Origin: an uncultured Finegoldia sp.
Lineage (GTDB): Bacteria > Bacillota > Clostridia > Tissierellales > Peptoniphilaceae
Reading direction: 5' to 3'
DNA: 41,198 nucleotides
Assembly (NCBI RefSeq): GCF_947252345.1
Contig: NZ_CAMXVC010000016.1
Location: forward strand, 1-41,198
The translations under genes and the position numbers were made by a program. A model generated the notes under the pieces. The model was not told the origin of the DNA. It worked only from the letters and a program-made list of their open reading frames with translations, and made no database searches. Position 1 is the stretch's first letter. Each line of letters starts with the position of its first letter. Of the stretch, positions 34,040 to 41,198 are shown in pieces.

Positions 34040-36670
34040 ATGACAGAGAAATACGTTTACAGTTTTAGAGAAGGTAATAAAGATATGAGAAGTCTTCTCG
34101 GTGGAAAAGGTGCTAACTTAGCTGAAATGACTAATTTAGATATTCCTGTTCCAACTGGATTCACTATTACTACAGAAGCTTGTAACAAATTTTATCAAGA
34201 AAACGAAAAATTATGGGATGGTTTATTTGAAGAAATTAAATCTCATATAAGTGAAACTGAAAAAGAGCTCAATAAAAGATTTTCAGACGAAGAAAATCCA
34301 CTACTTTTTTCAGTTCGTTCTGGCGCGGTATTTTCAATGCCAGGTATGATGGATACAATATTAAATTTAGGTTTGAATGATAAATCCGTTAAGGGACTTG
34401 CTAAATCAACAAACAATGAAAGATTTGCTTATGATTCATACAGAAGATTCATTCAAATGTTTTCAGATGTCGCTAGAGAAATTCCTAAAGTTTTATTTGA
34501 AAATGAACTAGATAAAATAAAAGAAGAAAAAAACGTTAAAGATGATACTGACCTTGATAGTGAAGATTTGAAAAAAATTGTAGAGAAATTTAAAGAAATT
34601 TATAAGAGCGAAATGAATGAAGAATTTCCACAAGACCCTATTGACCAATTGAAATACGCAATTGAAGCTGTTTTCAAATCATGGAATAATCCTAGAGCTA
34701 AAATTTACAGACAAATCAATGGAATAGATGATAATCTTGGAACAGCTGTAAATATTCAATCAATGGTATTCGGAAATATGGGTAATACTTCAGGTACTGG
34801 AGTTGCGTTCTCAAGAAATCCAGCAACTGGTGAAAACAAATTATTCGGTGAATTTTTGATGAATGCACAAGGTGAAGACGTTGTTGCAGGAATAAGAACA
34901 CCTCAACCTATAAGTCATTTAAAAGATGTAATGCCAGATGTTTATGAACAGTTTTCTAAAATAGCAAAAAGGCTTGAAGAACATTATAAGGATATGCAAG
35001 ATTTAGAGTTCACTATAGAAAATTCTAAGTTGTATTTGCTTCAAACAAGAAACGGAAAAAGAACCGCTATTAGTGCTTTAAACGTTGCCGTAGACCAAGT
35101 TAATGAAGGTTTAATTACAAAAGAAGAAGCAATTTTGAGAATCGAACCTAACAGTCTAAACCAATTGCTACACCCTACTTTTGACCAAAAAGAATTAGAA
35201 AACGCTGAAATAATTACTAAAGGTTTGGCAGCATCTCCTGGCGCTGCAAGTGGACACATTTATTTTAGTGCTGAAGACTGCAAAAAAGCAGCAGAAAAAG
35301 GAATCAAATCTATTTTAGTTCGTCAAGAAACTTCACCTGAAGATATTGAAGGTATGATAAAGGCAGAAGGTATTTTAACTGCAAGAGGAGGAATGACTTC
35401 TCATGCAGCGGTTGTTGCTCGTGGTATGGGAGCTTGTTGCGTAGCTGGTGCTAGTGAAATTAGAGTTGATGAAGAAAACAAAGTAATTAGAGGAAAAAAT
35501 ATTGAATTAAAAGAAGGAGATTTTATTTCATTAGATGGTAGTACTGGTTATGTTTATAAAGGTGAAATTTCAAAAGTAAATCCAAAATTAACTGGAAACT
35601 TTGCTCAATTTATGAAATGGGTCGATGAAATAAAAAGATTAGGTGTAAAAACAAATGCTGATACTCCAAAAGACGCTCATCAAGCAAAAGAGTTTGGTGC
35701 TGAAGGAATAGGATTGACTAGAACTGAGCATATGTTCTTCAACGAAGAAAGAATCCCTATCGTAAGACAAATGATACTTTCAACTACAACTGAAAGAAGA
35801 AAGAAGGCCCTAGATAAATTAAGACCATTCCAAGAAGATGATTTCTACAATATATACAAAGAAATGGGAGAATTATCAGTTACGATTAGATTATTAGATC
35901 CACCTTTGCATGAATTTTTGCCAAAAGAAAAATCAGATATTGAAGAATTAGCAAAGGAAATGGATTTAACATATGATGAAGTTAATGATATTATTCTTGA
36001 GCTTCACGAAGTAAATCCAATGCTTGGTCACAGAGGATGTAGACTTGCTGTGACATATCCAGAAATTTATAGAATGCAAGCGCGTGCAATAATGAGTGCT
36101 GCGATAAGAGTTAAAGAAGAAACATCAAATAATATTGTTCCACATATTATGATTCCTCTAGTTGGAGAAAAGAGAGAGTTAAAATACGTAAAAGACCAAA
36201 TTATACAAGAAATTAATATGGTTTTTGAAGAAACTAATCAAAAATTAGATTATGAAATTGGAACAATGATAGAAATACCTAGAGCTTGCTTGATGGCTGA
36301 CGAAATTGCACAAGAAGCAGATTTCTTTAGCTTTGGAACAAATGATTTGACACAAATGACATTCGGATTTTCTAGAGATGATGCTGGCAAATTCTTATCA
36401 GAATATAAAGAAAATAAAATTTATGAAAGAAGCCCATTTGAAAGATTGGACCAAGAAGGTGTTGGACAATTAATTAAGATGGCTATTGAAAAAGGCAAAT
36501 CTTCAAACTCAAAATTACATGTAGGAATTTGTGGTGAGCACGGGGGTGACCCAGAAAGCGTTGAATTCTGTCACAGAATTGGTTTGGACTATGTATCTTG
36601 TTCCCCATATAGAGTTCCAATTGCAAGATTAGCAGCAGCACAAGCAGCAGCAAAAGAAAATTTAAAATAA
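34040..36670 (+). CDS. ppdK: Pyruvate, phosphate dikinase
   Basis: An 876-residue enzyme interconverting pyruvate + ATP + Pi with PEP + AMP + PPi. The N-terminal nucleotide-binding domain starts GGKGANLAEMTNLDIPVPTGFTI, written here as GGKGANLAEM and PVPTGFTI. The swivelling domain has GGMTSHAAVVARGMG with catalytic His455 and regulatory Thr453. The C-terminal PEP domain has EGIGLTRTEHMF, EIPRACLMADE and GICGEHGGDPES. All key residues including the regulatory Thr are kept, so control by the adjacent regulator is expected. A terminator follows. Confidence 0.98.
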   Translation: MTEKYVYSFREGNKDMRSLLGGKGANLAEMTNLDIPVPTGFTITTEACNKFYQENEKLWDGLFEEIKSHISETEKELNKRFSDEENPLLFSVRSGAVFSMPGMMDTILNLGLNDKSVKGLAKSTNNERFAYDSYRRFIQMFSDVAREIPKVLFENELDKIKEEKNVKDDTDLDSEDLKKIVEKFKEIYKSEMNEEFPQDPIDQLKYAIEAVFKSWNNPRAKIYRQINGIDDNLGTAVNIQSMVFGNMGNTSGTGVAFSRNPATGENKLFGEFLMNAQGEDVVAGIRTPQPISHLKDVMPDVYEQFSKIAKRLEEHYKDMQDLEFTIENSKLYLLQTRNGKRTAISALNVAVDQVNEGLITKEEAILRIEPNSLNQLLHPTFDQKELENAEIITKGLAASPGAASGHIYFSAEDCKKAAEKGIKSILVRQETSPEDIEGMIKAEGILTARGGMTSHAAVVARGMGACCVAGASEIRVDEENKVIRGKNIELKEGDFISLDGSTGYVYKGEISKVNPKLTGNFAQFMKWVDEIKRLGVKTNADTPKDAHQAKEFGAEGIGLTRTEHMFFNEERIPIVRQMILSTTTERRKKALDKLRPFQEDDFYNIYKEMGELSVTIRLLDPPLHEFLPKEKSDIEELAKEMDLTYDEVNDIILELHEVNPMLGHRGCRLAVTYPEIYRMQARAIMSAAIRVKEETSNNIVPHIMIPLVGEKRELKYVKDQIIQEINMVFEETNQKLDYEIGTMIEIPRACLMADEIAQEADFFSFGTNDLTQMTFGFSRDDAGKFLSEYKENKIYERSPFERLDQEGVGQLIKMAIEKGKSSNSKLHVGICGEHGGDPESVEFCHRIGLDYVSCSPYRVPIARLAAAQAAAKENLK

Positions 36671-36691
36671 TTTAACTTCTTACTTTTTAGA

Positions 36692-36719
36692 TAGAGCATT
36701 CAATGAATGCTCTATTTTT
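36692..36719 (+). terminator. Terminator after ppdK
   Basis: A 10-bp stem (TAGAGCATTC / GAATGCTCTA, 3-base loop) followed by TTTTT, 21 bases after the ppdK stop codon. Confidence 0.85.
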
Positions 36720-36751
36720 AATACAATGGAAAAATATAATAAAATTTTTTG

Positions 36752-36760
36752 TGGTATAAT
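36752..36760 (+). promoter_or_regulatory. Extended -10 promoter of the FemABX gene
   Basis: TGGTATAAT, an exact extended -10 (TGnTATAAT), 24 bases before the ATG; no -35 is needed for such a promoter and none is evident. Confidence 0.6.
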
Positions 36761-36784
36761 AATGTAAGTTAAGGATGTGAAAAA

Positions 36785-38014
36785 ATGAGCTATGAAATAG
36801 TTACTTTGACTAAAGAACAACAAGATAATTTTGTAAAAAATCATAAATATGGTGAATTAAATCAATTGTACAATTGGCAATTTGTGAAAAAAGGATGGAT
36901 TGGAAAAAGTGTAGGTATTGAAAAAAATGGTAAATTAATATCTACTTGTTTGATTTTGTTTAAAAAATTTCCAGCACTTCCCTATTATTTTGCATATGCA
37001 CCAAAAGGACCTGTAGTTGATTATGATAACAAAGACGACGTAACAGCAACATTAAATTTACTTAAACAATATTGTAAAAGAAATAAGGCTTTTGTATTAA
37101 AATTTGACCCTCAGGTTTCCTGTTTAAACCAAAATTTAATACCTTTTTTAAAAAAATTAGGATGCTACCATCATGGGCTAAAAAAAGGATTGGCTTATAC
37201 ACAACCAAGATTCTATATGATTACGGATATATCCCGCTCAGAAAAAGACGTTATGAAGTCTTTTCAACCAAGAACTAGAAGTGTTATAAAAAAATCATTA
37301 AAAAACGGACTAATATGCAAAAAATGTGATAAGTCTGAATTAATTAAATTCTCTAAATTAATGGAGATTACGGCAACAAGAGATGGATTTAACCACAGAA
37401 GTCATCAATATTTTGAAAATTTATTTGATGCACTTGAGCCTGAAAATGATTGTGAATTATATTTAACAAAATTAATACCTACTGAAGTAAAGAAATCAAA
37501 TGAAGAAGAAATAATACAAATACAAAAAGATAAGAAAAAAACAGAATCAAAAATAGAAAAAGACATTGATGATGAAAAAAAAGAAAATTTATTAAAAGAA
37601 TTAGATGTTCTTGATAATAGAGAAAAAAGATGTCAAGATTTAATTAATCAAATGCTCGAATACTCAAAAGATGGCGTTGAAGAAATTGTATTATCAGGTG
37701 CTATTCTAACTTTTTGTGGAAAAAAATCATATTATTTGTATGGTGCTTCTTCAAATGAATTTAGAGATTTGAGTCCTAATTATCTAATGCAATGGACTAT
37801 GATTAAAAGAGCGATAGAAAAAGGATGTACTTCTTATGATTTTGGAGGGGTTTCTGGATATACTCCAGAAGATAATATGGTTGACCACGAGGCCGGATTA
37901 TATGAGTTCAAAAAAAGATTTGGAACTGAAATGTTGGAAACTATTGGTGAGTTTGATATAGTAATCAATAAATTCATTAACAAATTTTTTGAGATAGCTC
38001 TAAAACTTAGATAA
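36785..38014 (+). CDS. FemABX-family peptidoglycan interpeptide-bridge ligase
   Basis: 409 residues with two GNAT-like subdomains and a charged coiled-coil arm at about 235-290 (EEIIQIQKDKKKTESKIEKD and continuing Lys/Glu-rich). Family features are SFQPRTRSVIKKSLKNGL and the C-terminal YLMQWTMIKRAIEKGCTSYDFGG followed by GLYEFKKRFG, given as YLMQWTMIKRAIEKGC and YDFGGVSGYTPED. These enzymes use aminoacyl-tRNA to add residues to lipid II side chains in the cytoplasm. Which amino acid it adds cannot be read from the sequence. It forms a unit of its own between two terminators. Confidence 0.93.
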   Translation: MSYEIVTLTKEQQDNFVKNHKYGELNQLYNWQFVKKGWIGKSVGIEKNGKLISTCLILFKKFPALPYYFAYAPKGPVVDYDNKDDVTATLNLLKQYCKRNKAFVLKFDPQVSCLNQNLIPFLKKLGCYHHGLKKGLAYTQPRFYMITDISRSEKDVMKSFQPRTRSVIKKSLKNGLICKKCDKSELIKFSKLMEITATRDGFNHRSHQYFENLFDALEPENDCELYLTKLIPTEVKKSNEEEIIQIQKDKKKTESKIEKDIDDEKKENLLKELDVLDNREKRCQDLINQMLEYSKDGVEEIVLSGAILTFCGKKSYYLYGASSNEFRDLSPNYLMQWTMIKRAIEKGCTSYDFGGVSGYTPEDNMVDHEAGLYEFKKRFGTEMLETIGEFDIVINKFINKFFEIALKLR

Positions 38015-38017
38015 AAC

Positions 38018-38062
38018 AAAAATACCAAAAAGATTCTTAAAAAGAATCTTTTTGGTATTTTT
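38018..38062. terminator. Long bidirectional terminator between the FemABX and MATE genes
   Basis: A 21-bp near-perfect stem, AAAAATACCAAAAAGATTCTT against its complement, with a 3-base loop. Both flanks end in A/T runs, so it can stop transcription from both sides; the MATE stop codon at 38061-38063 overlaps its right end. Confidence 0.88.
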
Positions 38063-39401
38063 AATCCAATAAATATCTCAACCTGTTTTTATAAATTTTA
38101 AGATAGAAAATAATAAATAAGTTAATTCCTTTACATATTACTAAAGATGAAATTATAATCCATATCCACTCTATTCTTAAATTTGAATACATAACAAAAA
38201 GTGACAAAGGAATCCTTATGAAATTAAATATAATTCCATTTATAGAGGGATATTTTGTCAACGACAATCCATTCATAAAACCAGTTGTAGCTATTTCAAT
38301 AGTCATAAAAACTTCTGAGAAAGATAAAATTCTAAGGTAAATAACCCCTATTCCCAATGTGATTGGTTCATTAGGAATAAATAATTTATATAACTGTAGA
38401 GCAAAACAAAATAGTAATATTGTAGTTAGAATTCCGATACTAATGCAAATTTTCAGTCCTTTAATAAATCCTTCCATTACTCTTTTATAATTTTGAGCTC
38501 CATTATTTTGTGCAATAAAAGTCGATAAAGCGACACTAAATCCACCTACAGTTAGCCAAGTTATAGACTCTATTTGATTTCCTATTTTTTGTGCAGCAAT
38601 GGCCTCTTTTCCCCAATGCGCAATAATTGCTGCCATAATTATTGAAAATATTGCAAATAAACATTCTTGTAGAGCAATCGGAAAACCCAAAACAAATAAT
38701 TTTTTGAGATAAATTAAGTGCATTCTTTTCTTTAGATATTTAAAATATTCAATTCTGACAATCATAAACATAATACAAGCAGACAATTGTGCAATAAAAG
38801 TTGCTAGAGCTGCACCTCTAATACCCATAGGCTTTATAAAACCAAATCCAAAAATAAAAATAGGATCAAGTAATATATTGATTGCTAAAGAAATTGTATT
38901 GATTATGAATGGTATTTTGCTTTGACCCTGACCATTTAATATTCCAGTTAAAACAGGGTTAACGAAATTGAAAAATATGGAGGCAACAAAAAATCCATAA
39001 TATTCAAATGCTAATTTATTTACTGAAGAATCTAAATTAAAAAAATGAATAATTTGAATTTTGAAAATAATCATTAACGTGATAAAAGCAAATCCTATTA
39101 GTAAAGCAAATTTTATTGCATTTGATATAAATTTTTCTACTGAATCCAAATCATCCCTTCCAATTGAATCTGCAACAGTTATTTGAACTCCTACACTTAG
39201 CATCATACAAATAGCATAGCTCAACCATCCAAAAAAGCCGACAGTTCCAGCTGCGGCTACAGATTCAATTGATAATCTACCTAGCCAAAATAAGTCCATC
39301 AAATTATAACTCATCTGAATAAAAGATGTTGCCATAATTGGTACTGACAATGAAATTAGAGCTTTGTATATATTTCCTTCAGTAAGTTTTATTATTTTCA
39401 A
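38061..39401 (-). CDS. MATE family efflux transporter
   Basis: A 446-residue protein with 12 predicted spans arranged as two halves, opening LTEGNIYKALISLSVPIMAT and MSYNLMDLFWLGRLSIESVAA, and a second half with AIAAQKIGNQIESITWLTVG: the MATE (NorM/DinF-like) fold. It would export organic cations or drugs using a proton or sodium gradient; the substrate is unknown. The start is TTG at 39401, preceded by AGGAAGGTG at good spacing, and it follows hslO by 11 bases, so the two share a transcript. Confidence 0.93.
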   Translation of the reverse strand: MKIIKLTEGNIYKALISLSVPIMATSFIQMSYNLMDLFWLGRLSIESVAAAGTVGFFGWLSYAICMMLSVGVQITVADSIGRDDLDSVEKFISNAIKFALLIGFAFITLMIIFKIQIIHFFNLDSSVNKLAFEYYGFFVASIFFNFVNPVLTGILNGQGQSKIPFIINTISLAINILLDPIFIFGFGFIKPMGIRGAALATFIAQLSACIMFMIVRIEYFKYLKKRMHLIYLKKLFVLGFPIALQECLFAIFSIIMAAIIAHWGKEAIAAQKIGNQIESITWLTVGGFSVALSTFIAQNNGAQNYKRVMEGFIKGLKICISIGILTTILLFCFALQLYKLFIPNEPITLGIGVIYLRILSFSEVFMTIEIATTGFMNGLSLTKYPSINGIIFNFIRIPLSLFVMYSNLRIEWIWIIISSLVICKGINLFIIFYLKIYKNRLRYLLD

Positions 39402-39412
39402 TTAACACCTTC

Positions 39413-40291
39413 CTAAATATTATCCCGTAAATTAATTAATTCTTCTTTTGTAAAATTATATTTTTTATTACAAAAATCACATACTAATTCAGCATGTCCG
39501 TCATTTTCTATCAATTCATTCAACGTATCTTTTCCTAATGAAATCAGGGATTTTTCAACTCTTTTTCTATTACAATCGCACAAGTATTTAATATCTTTTT
39601 CACCCAATAGTTTTAAATCAAAATCTTGAAAATATTTGTTTAAAACTTCGAATGGGTTGCAATGAGATGTAAACAATGATGAAATTGGCGGTAAATTATT
39701 AATATCTTTTTCTAATTTATCTATCAAAGATTCATCAAATCCAGGTAGCGCTTGAATAAACAGTCCAGCAGCACTCTTTATTGACAAATCAGTATCTACT
39801 AAAACTCCCAATGATACGACAGTTGGTCTTTGATCAGATTGATAGAAATAATGACTGAAATCTTCTGCAATTTCACCAGAAACAAGTTTTGTCTGTCCTA
39901 TATATGGTTCTTTTAATTTATAATCTTTTATGACAGTAAGTAACCCATCATTCCCTACAAACCCTCCAACATTTAATTTCCGATTTTGTTTTGGAGCTAA
40001 ATCACATTGTGGATTCGTGACATAACTTTTGACTTCACCTTTACCATTTACAGTTGAAATTAACATTCCGCCCTTTCCATTACCTTGTAAATTTAAAGTT
40101 ATATTGTGAGCTTCGTTTTTTAATTCATGACTCATTATTGAAGCCATGGTTGCTAATCTTCCCAAGGCAGCTGATGCTGTAGCAGAAGTTTTGTGTATAT
40201 TTCTAATTGATTGAACCAACTCTGTCGAGTCTACTATTATAAATCTAAATGATTCACTACAATCTGTTGCTATGTATAATTTATTTATCAT
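39413..40291 (-). CDS. hslO: Redox-regulated chaperone Hsp33
   Basis: A 292-residue Hsp33. The redox switch cysteines are at Cys238, Cys240 (CDC) and Cys271, Cys274 (CDFC), which bind zinc when reduced and form disulfides under oxidative stress, turning on holdase activity. The N-terminal core has HKTSATASAALGRLATMASI and GNGKGGMLISTVNGKGEVKSY, cited here as KTSATASAALGRLA. For an anaerobe such a sensor for oxygen or bleach exposure is sensible. SD GGAGG follows the csp terminator directly. Confidence 0.97.
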   Translation of the reverse strand: MINKLYIATDCSESFRFIIVDSTELVQSIRNIHKTSATASAALGRLATMASIMSHELKNEAHNITLNLQGNGKGGMLISTVNGKGEVKSYVTNPQCDLAPKQNRKLNVGGFVGNDGLLTVIKDYKLKEPYIGQTKLVSGEIAEDFSHYFYQSDQRPTVVSLGVLVDTDLSIKSAAGLFIQALPGFDESLIDKLEKDINNLPPISSLFTSHCNPFEVLNKYFQDFDLKLLGEKDIKYLCDCNRKRVEKSLISLGKDTLNELIENDGHAELVCDFCNKKYNFTKEELINLRDNI

Positions 40292-40303
40292 ATTACCTCC
40301 AAA

Positions 40304-40325
40304 TAAAAAACCCCTAATCAGGGGT
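40304..40325 (-). terminator. Terminator after the cold-shock gene
   Basis: A short GC stem (ACCCCT / AGGGGT with loop GATT) followed on the minus strand by TTTTT, placed 12 bases after the csp stop codon and just before the hslO SD. hslO has no visible promoter, so it probably relies on readthrough. Confidence 0.75.
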
Positions 40326-40337
40326 AATTTTAAAATT

Positions 40338-40544
40338 CTATTTTATTTTTTTGACATTTGAAGCGTGTAATCCTTTAGGTCCTTCAACAATATCAAATTC
40401 AACTTTTTCCGATTCTTCAAGTTTCCTATACTCCCCATTATCTTCCAAAGCTGTATAATGAACGAAAATATCCCCATCATTTTCAGTAGAAATAAATCCG
40501 AATCCTTTTGTGGCATTAAACCATTTTACAATACCTTTTGTCAT
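40338..40544 (-). CDS. Cold-shock protein (CspA family)
   Basis: A 68-residue single cold-shock domain with RNP1 KGFGFI (13-18) and RNP2 IFVHY (26-30), starting MTKGIVKWFNATKGFGFI. It binds single-stranded RNA/DNA and probably acts as an RNA chaperone. Its leader is only about 35 bases, unlike the long thermosensing cspA leaders of enteric bacteria. SD GGAGGAAATC precedes ATG. Confidence 0.97.
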   Translation of the reverse strand: MTKGIVKWFNATKGFGFISTENDGDIFVHYTALEDNGEYRKLEESEKVEFDIVEGPKGLHASNVKKIK

Positions 40545-40585
40545 GATTTCCTCCAGTTAAAATAATTAAAATAATTTACTATTCT

Positions 40586-40614
40586 AATATAACATAGAAA
40601 TCTATTTTACTCAA
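40586..40614 (-). promoter_or_regulatory. Promoter of the cold-shock gene
   Basis: Minus strand TTGAGT (40609-40614) and TATATT (40586-40591), 17 bases apart, starting 17 bases after the methyltransferase stop. Confidence 0.65.
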
Positions 40615-40631
40615 TGAGTATTTGCATTAAT

Positions 40632-41198
40632 TTAATAGCAAATAAATAGAGCTCTATTTGTATTATCTTTTAAAGATTTTCCATCGTCAAAATCAATTAT
40701 ATTGACATCGTTAAAACCGCTGTTGTATAGCATAAATTTTAAAGAATCTAAATTATATACCTTTTCTGTTTGATTTTCTTTGAGTCTTTTGTACAGATTG
40801 TTATCTTGTCGTAAGAAAAAATCAATGTAAAAGTCTACAATATTTTCATCTTCATAATATTGATTAACCCATGTGTATAAAATATCATCATATTCGTAAA
40901 CAAAATGATTATTACCCATAACTTCTATTAGTTTATACGGAGTATTTACATCAAATATAAATACTCCGTTACAAATATTCTTAATTTTAACAAATAACTC
41001 TTGTAAGCTTGATTCATCCAAAATATAGTTTATGGTATCTAATGTTGAGAATACAAAATCAAAATCCTCTTTTAAATCTAAATTTATCAGATTTTGATTA
41101 ATCAATCTTATATTTCTAAATTTGTTTGAACAAATACTTAACATTTCATTACTTAAATCAATTCCTGTGTAATTTATTGATTCATCATAGAAATATTT
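40632..41198 (-). CDS. Class I SAM-dependent methyltransferase, N-terminus outside the window
   Basis: The reading frame stays open to the right edge, so only the last 188 residues are seen. The visible N-terminal text YTGIDLSNEMLSIC is the acidic loop after strand 2 of a class I methyltransferase (motif GIDLSNEML); FDFVFSTLDTINYI is motif III-like, and VFIFDVNTPYKL follows. The glycine-rich SAM-binding loop is expected just beyond the edge. An internal Met at 41144 would remove half the SAM site and is not the start. Substrate unknown. Confidence 0.85.
   Translation of the reverse strand, partial: KYFYDESINYTGIDLSNEMLSICSNKFRNIRLINQNLINLDLKEDFDFVFSTLDTINYILDESSLQELFVKIKNICNGVFIFDVNTPYKLIEVMGNNHFVYEYDDILYTWVNQYYEDENIVDFYIDFFLRQDNNLYKRLKENQTEKVYNLDSLKFMLYNSGFNDVNIIDFDDGKSLKDNTNRALFICY

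Noticed and set aside
40545..40631. Possible long cold-shock RNA thermoswitch ahead of the csp gene
   Set aside because: The promoter at 40586-40614 leaves a leader of only about 35 bases, with no extended structure.
1..41198. Mobile elements, CRISPR arrays, tRNA or rRNA genes, T-box or riboswitch leaders
   Set aside because: I found no direct-repeat arrays, transposase or integrase proteins, cloverleaf-like sequences or recognisable riboswitch cores; intergenic regions are too short and are explained by promoters and terminators.

Overview
The window is a dense, AT-rich (about 30% GC by eye) piece of bacterial core chromosome. Gene content, gene order and protein style point to a low-GC Gram-positive anaerobe of the Tissierellia/Peptoniphilaceae type (Finegoldia- or Parvimonas-like). 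This rests on clostridial-style operons (hrcA-grpE-dnaK-dnaJ-prmA-rsmE-mtaB, rimP-nusA-rnpM-infB, comEC-holA next to rpsT), pyruvate phosphate dikinase with its regulatory protein, and very Asn/Lys-rich proteins. The species is an inference. There are no rRNA or tRNA genes, insertion sequences, prophage genes or CRISPR arrays, and no gene-free stretch longer than about 210 bases.

Layout. 1-2676 (minus): rimP-nusA-rnpM-infB (infB runs off the left edge), with a strong promoter and a leader hairpin. 2678-4642 (minus): nfeD-floA plus a small uncharacterised membrane protein. 4684-5385 (minus): rpsU and a HIT hydrolase gene, each with its own promoter. 5386-13023 (minus): the heat-shock operon hrcA-grpE-dnaK-dnaJ continuing into prmA, rsmE and mtaB, headed by a consensus promoter and a degenerate CIRCE operator. 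13027-16557 (minus): lepB-like gene, lepA and hemW. 16585-16978 (plus): rpsT, convergent with holA. 16968-26136 (minus): gap-pgk-tpiA-gpmI-eno, followed by comEC-holA. 26208-31500 (minus): a Na/Pi cotransporter gene and trmL, then tkt, then dprA. 31597-33068 (minus): an L,D-transpeptidase gene. 33208-38014 (plus): PPDK regulatory protein, ppdK, and a FemABX peptidoglycan ligase. 38061-41198 (minus): MATE transporter, hslO, cold-shock protein, and a methyltransferase cut by the right edge.

How the genes work together. The blocks serve translation and ribosome maintenance (infB, rimP, rpsU, rpsT, lepA, prmA, rsmE, mtaB, trmL), protein quality control (hrcA regulon, hslO), lower glycolysis and pyruvate/PEP conversion (gap to eno, ppdK with its regulator), the pentose phosphate link (tkt), transformation-type DNA uptake (comEC, dprA), and the cell surface (L,D-transpeptidase, FemABX, flotillin). 

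Most is ordinary core genome. The features most worth a second look are: a LepB-family protein that has lost both catalytic residues (Ser to Asn, Lys to Ser); a glycolytic GAPDH altered at all three classical NAD-specificity positions; a perfect hairpin in the rimP-nusA leader; a one-sided CIRCE; an acidic tail on NusA; and several promoters that abut the preceding stop codon. I did not find an obvious new multi-gene system.
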